DNA from: Desulfoferrobacter suflitae
GTDB lineage: Bacteria > Desulfobacterota > Syntrophobacteria > Syntrophobacterales > Syntrophobacteraceae
Direction: 5' to 3'
NCBI RefSeq assembly: GCF_022603395.1
Contig: NZ_JAIBKA010000003.1
Span: 62,001-126,000, forward strand
Length of the DNA: 64,000 nt
A program made the translations under genes and the position numbers. Positions 15,800 through 24,003 of this stretch are shown piece after piece (the stretch's first letter is position 1; every line of letters starts with the position of its first letter). The notes beneath the pieces were generated by a model. It searched no databases. It was not told where the DNA came from and saw nothing but the letters and a program-made list of their open reading frames with translations.

Positions 15800-17126
15800 A
15801 AAAGTCGTTATCATGGGGGCGGCCGGCCGCGATTTCCACAATTTCAATGTCTATTTCAGGGACAATCCCCGCTACCGAGTCATCGCCTTCACCGCGGCCC
15901 AGATTCCGCACATCGAAGGGCGCCTCTACCCGCCCCGGCTTTCCGGAGAGCTCTACCCCCGGGGCATCCCTATCTATGCCGAACAGGAACTGGTCCGTTT
16001 GATTCGCGAATACAAAATCGATCTCGTGGTTTTCTCCTACAGTGACATTCCACACGTGGAGGTGATGCACAAGGCATCTCTGGCGATGGCCGAGGGTGCC
16101 GACTTCATCCTGGTGGGCGCGACCTACACCATGTTGCAGGCGCGCAAGCCCGTGATAGCGGTGTGCGCCGTGCGCACCGGCTGCGGCAAATCACAGACCA
16201 CGCGAAAAGTTTGTGAAATTTTGACAAAAGCCGGCAGGAAAGTGGTCGCCGTGCGTCACCCAATGCCTTATGGGGATTTGACCCACCAGGTCGTTCAACG
16301 CTTTTCAAGCTATCAGGACTTTGCGTCTCAGCAGTGCACCATCGAGGAGCGGGAAGAATACGAGCCGCTCATAGAGCAAGGGATTGTGGTTTACGCGGGG
16401 GTGGATTACGGCAAAATCCTCCGGCAGGCGGAAGAAGAAGGCGATGTCATCGTTTGGGATGGCGGCAATAACGACACGCCCTTCTACCATCCCGACCTGC
16501 ACATCGTGTTGTTCGACCCGCACAGGGCGGGTCATGAACTGCTCTACTATCCCGGCGAAGCCAACATGCTCATGGCCCATGTCGCCGTCATCAACAAGGT
16601 CGATACCGCGTCTCCCGCGGATGTCGAGCAGGTGAGAAACAACATCAGGCATTATGCTCCCAGGGCGCAGATCGTTCTGGCCGAGTCTCCCGTTCTCGTG
16701 AGTGATCCTTCCCAAATTGCGGGCAAGAAAGTCCTGATAGTGGAAGACGGCCCGACCTTGACCCACGGCGGCATGCCCTACGGCGCCGGCACCATTGCGG
16801 CTCGAAAGTACGGTGCGGCGGAAATTGTCGACCCGCGCCCCTATGCGGTCGGCTCGATTCGGGACAGCTATCGCACCTATCCTGAAATCGGCACCCGGCT
16901 GCCGGCCATGGGTTACAGCCGGGAACAGATCGGGGACCTGCAGGAGACCATCAACGCCGTTGCCTGCGACCTGGTTTTATTCTCGACCCCCATCAACCTG
17001 ACTCGACTGCTGTCCATCAATAAGCCCGCCCTGCGAATCCGCTACGAATACAGGGATCACGCTCAACCTTTTCTGGAAGAGGTGATTCTGGCAAAGTTGC
17101 CCGGCTTATTGGCCGGTCCGAGCTAG
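15792..17126 (+). CDS. cyclic 2,3-diphosphoglycerate synthetase-like P-loop GTPase (COG2403)
   Basis: The 444-aa protein has an N-terminal Rossmann region (VVIMGAAGRDFHNFNVYFRD...IYAEQELVRLI) and a P-loop CAVRTGCGKSQTTRK near residue 135. NTP-binding features follow (VAVRHPMPYGDL; VIVWDGGNND; VINKVDTA, an NKxD motif). This matches the family of archaeal cyclic 2,3-diphosphoglycerate synthetase, about 460 aa. In bacteria most members are annotated only as GTPase and their reaction is unproven. The ATG at 15792 lies behind GGGGGA. Carbamate kinase starts nine bases after its stop, so the two probably act together on a phosphoanhydride or carbamoyl substrate. Confidence 0.82.
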   Translation: MVEKVVIMGAAGRDFHNFNVYFRDNPRYRVIAFTAAQIPHIEGRLYPPRLSGELYPRGIPIYAEQELVRLIREYKIDLVVFSYSDIPHVEVMHKASLAMAEGADFILVGATYTMLQARKPVIAVCAVRTGCGKSQTTRKVCEILTKAGRKVVAVRHPMPYGDLTHQVVQRFSSYQDFASQQCTIEEREEYEPLIEQGIVVYAGVDYGKILRQAEEEGDVIVWDGGNNDTPFYHPDLHIVLFDPHRAGHELLYYPGEANMLMAHVAVINKVDTASPADVEQVRNNIRHYAPRAQIVLAESPVLVSDPSQIAGKKVLIVEDGPTLTHGGMPYGAGTIAARKYGAAEIVDPRPYAVGSIRDSYRTYPEIGTRLPAMGYSREQIGDLQETINAVACDLVLFSTPINLTRLLSINKPALRIRYEYRDHAQPFLEEVILAKLPGLLAGPS

Positions 17127-17135
17127 AGGCCGTCC

Positions 17136-18086
17136 ATGGGACCACACCAGGCAAATCCGTCCAAGCCGGTGTTGCTTGTCGCTCTCGGTGGAAACGCACT
17201 GATCCGCAAGGGACAGCGGGGAAGCATCGATGAGCAATTCGAGAACCTGCAGCTGCCGATGAGACAAATTGCCGGCCTTTTACCCGAATATCGCATCATC
17301 ATCACCCACGGCAATGGACCACAGGTGGGCAATCTTTTGCTCCAACAGGAATGCTGCAGCGAAGTGCCCCGCCTGCCCCTTGAAATACTGGTGGCACAAA
17401 CCCAGGGACAAATCGGCTACATGATTGAAACCACGCTCGACAACCAGTTGATGCAGCTGGGCTCAAACGGGCAACAGCTGTTCGTGACTCTGCTCAGCTA
17501 CGTGGTGGTGGACGAAAAGGATCCCGGCTTCCAAAATCCCTCCAAACCCATTGGCCCGGCTTTTTCGCAAGAGACGGCTGCCGGGCTTCCCTACCCGACG
17601 CGGCGTACCGCCAGGGGGTACCGGCGGGTGGTTGCTTCCCCAAAGCCCGTCACGATCGTCGAAAAAAGGGAAATCAAAAAGCTCATCGAGCTGGGCTTCC
17701 TGGTGATTGCCTGCGGCGGCGGAGGAATTCCGGTGATACGCGACAGCCGAAGCTTTCAGGGGGTGGATGCGGTGATCGATAAAGACCTGTCGAGCGCCAG
17801 GCTGGCCATCGAAGTGGGAGTGGAGATTTTCGTGATTGCCACCGATGTCCCTGGGGTTGCTCTGTCGTATGATCAGCCGGGGCAGCAGTTTCTGCGTCGT
17901 CTGACTGTGGCTGAGGCTGCGCGCTATCGGGAACAGGGTGAGTTCCCCCCCGGCTCCATGGACCCCAAGATTGAAGCTGTCATGGATTTTTTGCAGCATG
18001 GCGGCGCAAGGGCCGTCATCTGTTCGGTCGAGCAAATTGATAGAGCGGTCAAGGGCGAAGCCGGCACCGAGTTTTTTGTGCAATGA
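17136..18086 (+). CDS. arcC: carbamate kinase
   Basis: The 316-aa protein has the amino-acid-kinase fold of carbamate kinase: LLVALGGNALIRKGQRG, ITHGNGPQVGNLLLQQE, LEILVAQTQGQIGYMIE, VIACGGGGIPVIRD, GVDAVIDKDLSSARLA and GSMDPKIEAVMDFL. Length is normal. The enzyme interconverts ATP plus carbamate and carbamoyl phosphate; in fermenters it yields ATP from carbamoyl phosphate. No ornithine carbamoyltransferase or arginine deiminase gene is nearby, so an ordinary arginine-deiminase operon is not present. AGAGG precedes the ATG. The gene follows the GTPase with a nine-base gap. Confidence 0.95.
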   Translation: MGPHQANPSKPVLLVALGGNALIRKGQRGSIDEQFENLQLPMRQIAGLLPEYRIIITHGNGPQVGNLLLQQECCSEVPRLPLEILVAQTQGQIGYMIETTLDNQLMQLGSNGQQLFVTLLSYVVVDEKDPGFQNPSKPIGPAFSQETAAGLPYPTRRTARGYRRVVASPKPVTIVEKREIKKLIELGFLVIACGGGGIPVIRDSRSFQGVDAVIDKDLSSARLAIEVGVEIFVIATDVPGVALSYDQPGQQFLRRLTVAEAARYREQGEFPPGSMDPKIEAVMDFLQHGGARAVICSVEQIDRAVKGEAGTEFFVQ

Positions 18087-18145
18087 ACGGCGCTACACCC
18101 AGAACCGGGAGTGCCTGTTCGGGGAAATTAACGCCGGAGAAATGC

Positions 18146-18187
18146 GGTTGTTGTAGGGACGGTTCGCGAACCGCCCTTACAACAACC
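18146..18187. repeat. palindromic element between convergent genes
   Basis: GTTGTTGTAGGG, a short arm and CGGTTCGC are mirrored by GCGAACCG and CCCTTACAACAAC around the centre TTCGCGAA, giving arms of about 20 bases with one or two mismatches. It lies between convergent arcC and the formyltransferase gene. It may serve as a bidirectional terminator or be a dispersed REP-like unit; there is no T-run. Confidence 0.6.
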
Positions 18188-18206
18188 GGGGGCTTACCCA
18201 TGGATT

Positions 18207-19130
18207 TTACCCGCTGTGCAGCGCATTCCCCACCTTAAGGCCCTGCTGTTCGGCAAACTCCAGCCCTGATATTTTGCCGCCGGCGGATGAGCGGACCTTG
18301 CCCACCACCAGTTTTGCGCCCGGAAGCGCCACATGAATCCCTTCCTGGTCGATCCCCACCACCGCACCGGCAGATGCGTCGCTTGACTCTTCACGCAGTT
18401 TGGCCGCATACAGCCGCACTTTATCGCCTTTCCACAGGCAGTAAGCACCGGGCTGAGGGTCGCAGCCACGCACGAGATTGTAGATTTCCTGCGCGGGTTT
18501 GTCCCAGTTGATGCCGGCCACCCGATCGTCGCATGGGGGCTCATAGGTCGCCTGCGACTCATCCTGGGGAATGCTCGGCGCTTTGCCCTCCTTGATGAGG
18601 GCTACCGCCTCGAGCATTGCGTCGATCCCCATGGGAAACAGGTGGTTGAAATAGAGGGAGCCGGTCGTGTCCTCGGGACCGATTTCAATCTCTTTTTGCA
18701 GCACTATCGGTCCGGTGTCGATGCCTCCATCAGGCCGGAAAATGGTCAGGCCGGTCTTGCGGTCGCCCATGATGACCGCCCAGTTGATGGCGCTGGCGCC
18801 CCGGTGGCGCGGCAGAATGGATGGGTGATAGCAGATGGCTCCCTGGGATGCCGCCTCAAAAAAGCGCGCTGGAATGATATCGGTCACAAAGGCCAACAGG
18901 GTGAGATCGGGTTGCAATGCCCGGTAGGTGTCAAACGTCGCGTCGTCCTTATACGATTTTGGCTGAAAGACCTCTATCCCCTGGGCCCGTGCCGCTTCCT
19001 TCAGTGGATCGACGCGTCCTTTGGGACCGTCGGGCGGCGTATACACGGCGACAACGTTTTCAGACTTTTGCATTAACGCTTCCAGCGTCTTTGCCCCGAA
19101 GGCGGCCTGGCCAATGACTATGATGCGCAT
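18207..19130 (-). CDS. 10-formyltetrahydrofolate hydrolase/formyltransferase-like protein
   Basis: This 307-aa protein has a formyltransferase N-terminal domain and a C-terminal OB-like domain. Its motif YHPSILPRHRGASAINW and the later DGGIDTGPIVLQKE closely follow the hydrolase domain of vertebrate 10-formyl-THF dehydrogenase rather than methionyl-tRNA formyltransferase. The catalytic His and Asp are present, but the Asn before the His in formyltransferases is Tyr. It therefore probably handles 10-formyl-THF or transfers formyl to an unknown acceptor. AAGGGGGA precedes the ATG at 19130, and the long upstream extension is not needed. It stands alone, convergent with arcC. Confidence 0.82.
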   Translation of the reverse strand: MRIIVIGQAAFGAKTLEALMQKSENVVAVYTPPDGPKGRVDPLKEAARAQGIEVFQPKSYKDDATFDTYRALQPDLTLLAFVTDIIPARFFEAASQGAICYHPSILPRHRGASAINWAVIMGDRKTGLTIFRPDGGIDTGPIVLQKEIEIGPEDTTGSLYFNHLFPMGIDAMLEAVALIKEGKAPSIPQDESQATYEPPCDDRVAGINWDKPAQEIYNLVRGCDPQPGAYCLWKGDKVRLYAAKLREESSDASAGAVVGIDQEGIHVALPGAKLVVGKVRSSAGGKISGLEFAEQQGLKVGNALHSG

Positions 19131-19323
19131 CGTTTTCCCCCTTGCTGTGATCCTGTGGAAATTACAAGACAGTCTCGCCGAAATCAGGGTGCACGGTTCG
19201 ACGTGAGCGGGACACAATGAACGCTATTCACCTAGCACGCTGCCGGCAAAACAGCAAGGTAAAAACTCGACGAAAAATCGCCTTAGCGCCGGTGATCCAT
19301 CGATCAGCGGTGCAAGCGCCGAT

Positions 19324-20367
19324 TCATGGCGGCGATGCCGACGGATCCCCGCGCTGATCCGATTCCTGTCGATCGCTTTCCGACATTTCAGCGGTCAGCA
19401 CATCGCGGCGCCAGAGCCGCTGCTGCTGCGTGGGTACCCGCCGCCGTCCGCAGGGGTTGTAGCCGCATATGGGACATTCCGGAACGATGCAGGGCTCGGC
19501 ATGGATGAGCACGTCCGATTTTTCATTAAAATGCCGATTGATGACTTGCTGCAGTTCCGTGACCTCATTGTGTACTTCCTCGAGGGTCAGATCGCGCGGC
19601 AGTATCAAGTGGAAATCCAGCAGGATGCGATTTCCCGAACGTTGCGCGCGCAGGCGGTGAATGTCGATCCAGGTGCTCTTGCGGTGCTGCGCGAGCAACC
19701 GGGAAATTTGATCCAGCAGTTGCGGGTCAGAAGCATCCATGAGACCGGCAAAAGACGTTCGCACCAGCTTGGCCCCAATCACCAGAATGTTGATCGCCAC
19801 CAGCAGGGCGATCGCTCCGTCAAGCCAATACCAGTGGGTCCAGTGGACGAGCAATAAACCGAGCAGGACACCTGCAGAGGTGTACACATCGGTCAGCACG
19901 TGTTTGCCGTCGGCCACGAGCACCAGGGACCGCGTGGACCTGCCTGCTCGAACCAGGGCTGATCCGAGAAAAAGGTTGACCAGACTGGTGGCGAGTAAAA
20001 TCAAAAGCCCGTTTTGCAGGTGTGGCAGGCCGTGGGGAGTGAGAATCTGGGGGATTGCCGTCCAAACAATCCCCACGGCGGCAAAGATAATCAATGCTCC
20101 TTCGAAGCCCGCGGAAAAAAATTCGATTTTGCCATGTCCGTAGGGATGTGTCGGGTCGGGCGGCTTCGCCGCCAAAACGATGCTGCCCAGAGCAAATCCG
20201 CTTGCCACCACGTTTATGATAGACTCGAGTGCATCCGAGAGAATCGCCGAGGAATGTGTGATCCAATAAACATAAAATTTGAGCGACATCAAAGTCGTGC
20301 CTACCAGCAGTGAACAGATGATGGCGATGAGGCGGATTCTAAGGTTACGCTTTTCGCAAACGTCCAT
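19324..20367 (-). CDS. cation diffusion facilitator (CDF) metal transporter
   Basis: The 347-aa membrane protein shows CDF family features: SSAILSDALESIINVVAS with Asp in helix 2, HPYGHGKIEFFSAGFEG, and VADGKHVLTDVYTSAGVLLG with His and Asp in helix 5, giving the HD-DD type of metal site. A cytoplasmic C-terminal domain (WIDIHRLRAQRSGNRILLDFHL...VHNEVTELQ) follows. An extra tail carries ECPICGYNPCG and is basic. It exports Zn2+, Fe2+, Co2+, Ni2+ or similar. It is transcribed away from hypA across a 177-base gap, and the nickel context makes Ni/Co plausible without proof. Confidence 0.9.
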   Translation of the reverse strand: MDVCEKRNLRIRLIAIICSLLVGTTLMSLKFYVYWITHSSAILSDALESIINVVASGFALGSIVLAAKPPDPTHPYGHGKIEFFSAGFEGALIIFAAVGIVWTAIPQILTPHGLPHLQNGLLILLATSLVNLFLGSALVRAGRSTRSLVLVADGKHVLTDVYTSAGVLLGLLLVHWTHWYWLDGAIALLVAINILVIGAKLVRTSFAGLMDASDPQLLDQISRLLAQHRKSTWIDIHRLRAQRSGNRILLDFHLILPRDLTLEEVHNEVTELQQVINRHFNEKSDVLIHAEPCIVPECPICGYNPCGRRRVPTQQQRLWRRDVLTAEMSESDRQESDQRGDPSASPP

Positions 20368-20500
20368 GATATGTCCCGTTTTTCTATTGGGCTGCCATTT
20401 TTAGGCAAGCAGTCTATACCAAACAGGCACAAATATAAATGCAGCAATTTCATCCGGCTTGACCCCTTGCTGCCTGCATGTTAATTGCCTGAAGCCGCTG

Positions 20501-20516
20501 TGGATGTTACGTTGCA
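20501..20516 (+). promoter_or_regulatory. hypA: putative sigma-54 promoter of the hyp operon
   Basis: TGGATGTTACGTTGCA has GG (20502-20503) and GC (20514-20515) ten bases apart, with a TTGCA -12 box. It lies 30 bases before the hypA start, so transcription would begin near 20527 just ahead of GAGGG. Sigma-54 control of hyp genes is established in E. coli (FhlA), which supports the call. Confidence 0.5.
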
Positions 20517-20544
20517 TAAACCAACAAACGGGTGAGGGCAAACA

Positions 20545-20946
20545 TTGCATGAAATGGCGATCGCTCAGAGCGTGCTGGATATCGCAAAGCAGGAAGGCTA
20601 CCGGCACGGTTTGCGGCGGATTTCGATGATTCGGCTCCAGGTGGGAGCACTGGCTGCGGTGGTGCCGGATTCCCTGAAGTTTTGTTTTGAAATGCTGAGC
20701 CGGGATACCATTGCCGCGGGCGCCGTTTTGCAGATCGAGTCCGTCCCTGTAGTGGCGCGCTGTTCCGCATGCAGGGAATTGTTCGAAGTGGAGAACCATG
20801 TCTTCCTCTGCCCCCAGTGCGATGAGCCCGCGTTGGAACTTGTCAGCGGAAGAGAACTTTCTCTTACAAGCATAGAAGGTGAAACTGGAGATTCCAATGA
20901 CGCAGATGAAAATCCCAGTGGTGCGCAACATTCTGCAGGCCAATGA
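20545..20946 (+). CDS. hypA: hydrogenase nickel incorporation protein HypA
   Basis: The 133-aa protein starts M-H-E-M-A-I-A-Q-S when TTG at 20545 is taken as start. HypA needs this N-terminus because the amino group, His2 and a third ligand bind nickel, so the TTG start is well supported; GAGGG lies upstream. The zinc site is CSAC...CPQC. The protein hands Ni2+ to the [NiFe]-hydrogenase large subunit together with HypB. The C-terminal tail is longer than usual because the reading frame runs 50 bases into hypB. Confidence 0.95.
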   Translation: MHEMAIAQSVLDIAKQEGYRHGLRRISMIRLQVGALAAVVPDSLKFCFEMLSRDTIAAGAVLQIESVPVVARCSACRELFEVENHVFLCPQCDEPALELVSGRELSLTSIEGETGDSNDADENPSGAQHSAGQ

Positions 20947-21565
20947 TCGCCTGGCTGATGCCAATCGCAAGGTGTTTGACGGCGCCGGTATTTTTGCGAT
21001 CAACCTGATGAGCTCGCCGGGAGCCGGTAAAACCTCCCTCTTGGAAAAGACCATCGACGCCCTGGCCGGCCGCATCAAAATGGCCGTCATTGAAGGGGAT
21101 CTGCAGTCCGACTTTGATGCCGAACGCATTCAGCGCAAGGGCGTCCAGGCCGTGCAGATCAATACCGAGGGCGGGTGCCACTTGGACGGCAACATGATTC
21201 AGATGGCCCTCGAAGCCTTGGAGCTCCGTGACGTCGAACTGCTGGTCATCGAAAATGTGGGCAACCTGGTATGCCCTGCAGAATTTAACCTGGGCGAACA
21301 TGAGAAGGTGATGATCCTCAGTGTTACCGAAGGGCATGACAAACCCCTGAAATATCCGTTGATGTTCCAGCTCTGTTCGGCTCTGCTGATCAACAAGATA
21401 GACCTGCTGCCCTACACCGACTGCGATATTGACGTCATCCGCTCGAGCGCCCGACAGCTCAATGCCAATCAAGCGATCTTTGAAATTTCGTGCCGAACCG
21501 GGGATGGATTGCCGGAGTGGCTTGACTGGCTGGAAGCAAAAGTGCGGTCGTCTCGCGGCAAATGA
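20897..21565 (+). CDS. hypB: hydrogenase nickel incorporation GTPase HypB
   Basis: The 222-aa GTPase has the P-loop NLMSSPGAGKTSLLEKTI, VIEGDLQSDFDAERI, the metal-linked segment NTEGGCHLDGNMIQMAL with the Cys-His pair that binds Ni/Zn, LLVIENVGNLVCPAEFNLGE and the NKxD motif LINKIDLLPYT. No His-rich N-terminal nickel store is present. The ATG at 20897 follows GGAG and lies inside the end of hypA. The stop overlaps hypF by ATGA, implying tight coupling. Confidence 0.95.
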   Translation: MTQMKIPVVRNILQANDRLADANRKVFDGAGIFAINLMSSPGAGKTSLLEKTIDALAGRIKMAVIEGDLQSDFDAERIQRKGVQAVQINTEGGCHLDGNMIQMALEALELRDVELLVIENVGNLVCPAEFNLGEHEKVMILSVTEGHDKPLKYPLMFQLCSALLINKIDLLPYTDCDIDVIRSSARQLNANQAIFEISCRTGDGLPEWLDWLEAKVRSSRGK

Positions 21566-23922
21566 AGACAAACCCGGAGTGTGCGCCGCTCATGAGCGCT
21601 GGTTCCGCCGTCGGGGAGGGCAGCATCCGCGTACGGATTGCGGGAATTGTTCAGGGAGTCGGCTTCCGCCCCTTTGTATTCCAACTGGCCAGACAATACG
21701 AGCTCAAGGGATGGGTGCGCAACCAGGCCGATGGGGTCGTCATACGGGCGCTCGGCGCAAAGGAACGACTCGACGCTTTTTTGCGGGACATCTCGTCAAA
21801 GGCTCCTCCACTCGCCCACATCACCCGCCTGGAAGTAGCCGAACTGCCCCATGAAGAATTCGAAGGGTTTGGCATCCTCCAGAGCGATTCTCACCAGGCC
21901 CGCCGCACCCTCATTTCACCCGACGCATGCACCTGCCGGGAGTGTTTGAAGGAATTGCTCGATCCCGCCGATCGCCGCTACCGTTACCCGTTTATCAACT
22001 GCACCAACTGCGGACCGCGTTATACCATCATACGAGACATTCCCTACGACCGCGACAAGACGACGATGGCGCCCTTTGCCATGTGTGCCGCTTGTCGCCG
22101 GGAATACGATGATCCCATGGATCGTCGTTTTCATGCGCAACCCAATGCCTGCTGGGATTGCGGGCCACAAGTCTGGCTGGAGGATGCCCCGGGACATGCG
22201 GCGGCCACCGGCGATGAAGCCTTGCGCCGGGCCGCTGAATTGTTGGATGAGGGAAAGATCCTCGCGATCAAGGGATTGGGTGGCTTTCATCTGGCTGTTC
22301 CGGCCTGCAATGAAGCCTCGGTGAGTCGTCTGCGCCAGCGGAAGATCCGCGAAGAGAAGCCCTTTGCCGTGATGTTTCGCAGCGTTGCAGCGGTTCAAAC
22401 ACATTGCAATGTTTCCCCCCAGGAGATAGAGCTTCTGAGCAGTGCCGGAAGGCCCATCGTTCTCCTGGAGAGGCGCAGACCGGAGCCGTCGCCTGCCGTC
22501 GCACCGAGTGTGGCGCCGAAAAATCGCTGTATTGGAGCCTTTCTGCCATACACTCCGGTTCATTTCATGCTGTTCGAACACGGTCTATTCGATGCTCTGG
22601 TGATGACCAGCGGCAATCAGAGCGATGAGCCGATCGTCATGAGCAATGACGATGCCAGGCTGCGGTTGAACGGCATTGCCGATTATTTTCTTGTGCACAA
22701 TCGTGACATCCACATGCGCTGCGATGATTCGGTTACGCGCGTGGTCAATGGGAATCCCAGGCCGGTTAGAAGGGCGCGCGGCTACGTTCCGGTGCCGGTT
22801 TTTCTGCATAGCCAAACGCCGGTCCTCCTCGGGGTCGGAGCCGAGCTGAAAAATACCGTGTGCCTCACCCGCGGGCAGGAAGCGTTTCTGAGCCAGCACA
22901 TCGGAGACCTTGAGAACCTTGAAACGTTGCGCTCCTTCGAGCACACCATCGACCACCTGAAAAAAATCCTGGAAATCGACCCGCAATGCATCGTGCACGA
23001 TCTTCACCCCGACTATCTGAGCACGCAGTGGGCGCTGAATCAGAAGCACCGGCCAAGTCTTGCCGTGCAGCATCACCACGCTCATATCGCTGCAGTAGTG
23101 GCGGAACGGCAATTGCGAGGTCCCGTGATCGGCGTTGCCCTGGACGGCTCGGGCTACGGCACCGACGGCACCATTTGGGGCGGGGAAGTGCTGCGGGTGG
23201 AGGGCTGCCGCTTCGAACGGTTGGCGCACTTCAGGCATGTGCCGCTGCCCGGCGGCAACAGGGCCGTTCGCCAGCCCTGGAGGATGGCCGTCAGCTATCT
23301 GTGGAGCCTGGACCCTGCCAATGTAATGGAAGCATATCAGGATATCCTGAGCCGCTGGCCGCAATCCAAGGTGGAAATCCTTGTTCAAATGCTCAATAGA
23401 AGTTTGAACAGCCCCATCACTTCCTCGTGCGGGCGGCTGTTTGATGCCGTCGCGGCTCTGGCCGGTTTGCGCGACTCCGTCAGTTATGAGGGCCAGGCCG
23501 CCATCGAGTTGGAACAGGTTCTGCACCCCGGTGATGAGGCGTATCGTGGAGAACTGACAAGAGACAGGGACGGCTGGATCATCGATCCTTTTCCCATGGT
23601 GGCGGCAGTGGTTCGAGATGTGCGTGCCGGGCGCGCTGCCGGGAGCATATCGTGTCGCTTTCACAACGGTCTGGTCGCTCTTCTGGCGCAATCGGTTGAA
23701 ACCATAAGCCGGGAGATGGGTCTCAATCGGATTGTTTTGAGCGGCGGCGTCTTTCAAAACGCTTACCTCTCGGAACGACTTGAAAGAAAAATGACGGCGC
23801 GCGGGCTGGAAGTGTACGGCCATGAACAAGTTCCCGCCAATGACGCGTGCATATCCCTCGGCCAGGTTCACATCGGGGCGTGTATGCTTGCCGCACGGGA
23901 AGGGGCCAGGATTGAGGATTAA
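21562..23922 (+). CDS. hypF: hydrogenase maturation carbamoyltransferase HypF
   Basis: The 786-aa protein has the full HypF order. The acylphosphatase domain (VRIAGIVQGVGFRPFVFQLA) comes first, then two zinc fingers (CTCREC...CTNCGPR and CAAC...CWDCG). A YrdC-like domain (IKGLGGFHLAVPACNE, REEKPFAVMF, RAREYVP-like) and a Kae1/TobZ-like C-terminal domain (HHHAHIAAVVAER, ALDGSGYGTDGTIWGGE, SGGVFQNAYL) follow. It makes the carbamoyl group that becomes the cyanide ligands of the [NiFe] centre and loads it onto the C-terminal Cys of HypE. Carbamoyl phosphate is its substrate, and carbamate kinase is encoded 3.5 kb upstream. It starts at the ATGA overlap with hypB; ATG at 21592 is an alternative. 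Confidence 0.96.
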   Translation: MKTNPECAPLMSAGSAVGEGSIRVRIAGIVQGVGFRPFVFQLARQYELKGWVRNQADGVVIRALGAKERLDAFLRDISSKAPPLAHITRLEVAELPHEEFEGFGILQSDSHQARRTLISPDACTCRECLKELLDPADRRYRYPFINCTNCGPRYTIIRDIPYDRDKTTMAPFAMCAACRREYDDPMDRRFHAQPNACWDCGPQVWLEDAPGHAAATGDEALRRAAELLDEGKILAIKGLGGFHLAVPACNEASVSRLRQRKIREEKPFAVMFRSVAAVQTHCNVSPQEIELLSSAGRPIVLLERRRPEPSPAVAPSVAPKNRCIGAFLPYTPVHFMLFEHGLFDALVMTSGNQSDEPIVMSNDDARLRLNGIADYFLVHNRDIHMRCDDSVTRVVNGNPRPVRRARGYVPVPVFLHSQTPVLLGVGAELKNTVCLTRGQEAFLSQHIGDLENLETLRSFEHTIDHLKKILEIDPQCIVHDLHPDYLSTQWALNQKHRPSLAVQHHHAHIAAVVAERQLRGPVIGVALDGSGYGTDGTIWGGEVLRVEGCRFERLAHFRHVPLPGGNRAVRQPWRMAVSYLWSLDPANVMEAYQDILSRWPQSKVEILVQMLNRSLNSPITSSCGRLFDAVAALAGLRDSVSYEGQAAIELEQVLHPGDEAYRGELTRDRDGWIIDPFPMVAAVVRDVRAGRAAGSISCRFHNGLVALLAQSVETISREMGLNRIVLSGGVFQNAYLSERLERKMTARGLEVYGHEQVPANDACISLGQVHIGACMLAAREGARIED

Positions 23923-24003
23923 GGATTAAGGATGGTTTGGTGGCGGGTCGGATTTGCTTTGGTTTTTTGCTTTGCCGGGTTGCGTGTCGGGTAGGAGTTT
24001 GTT

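Noticed and set aside
22585-23871. Long antisense frame (428 codons) opposite hypF
   Set aside because: It lies wholly inside hypF, whose domains are intact, and its translation looks like codon-mirror sequence without recognisable motifs.
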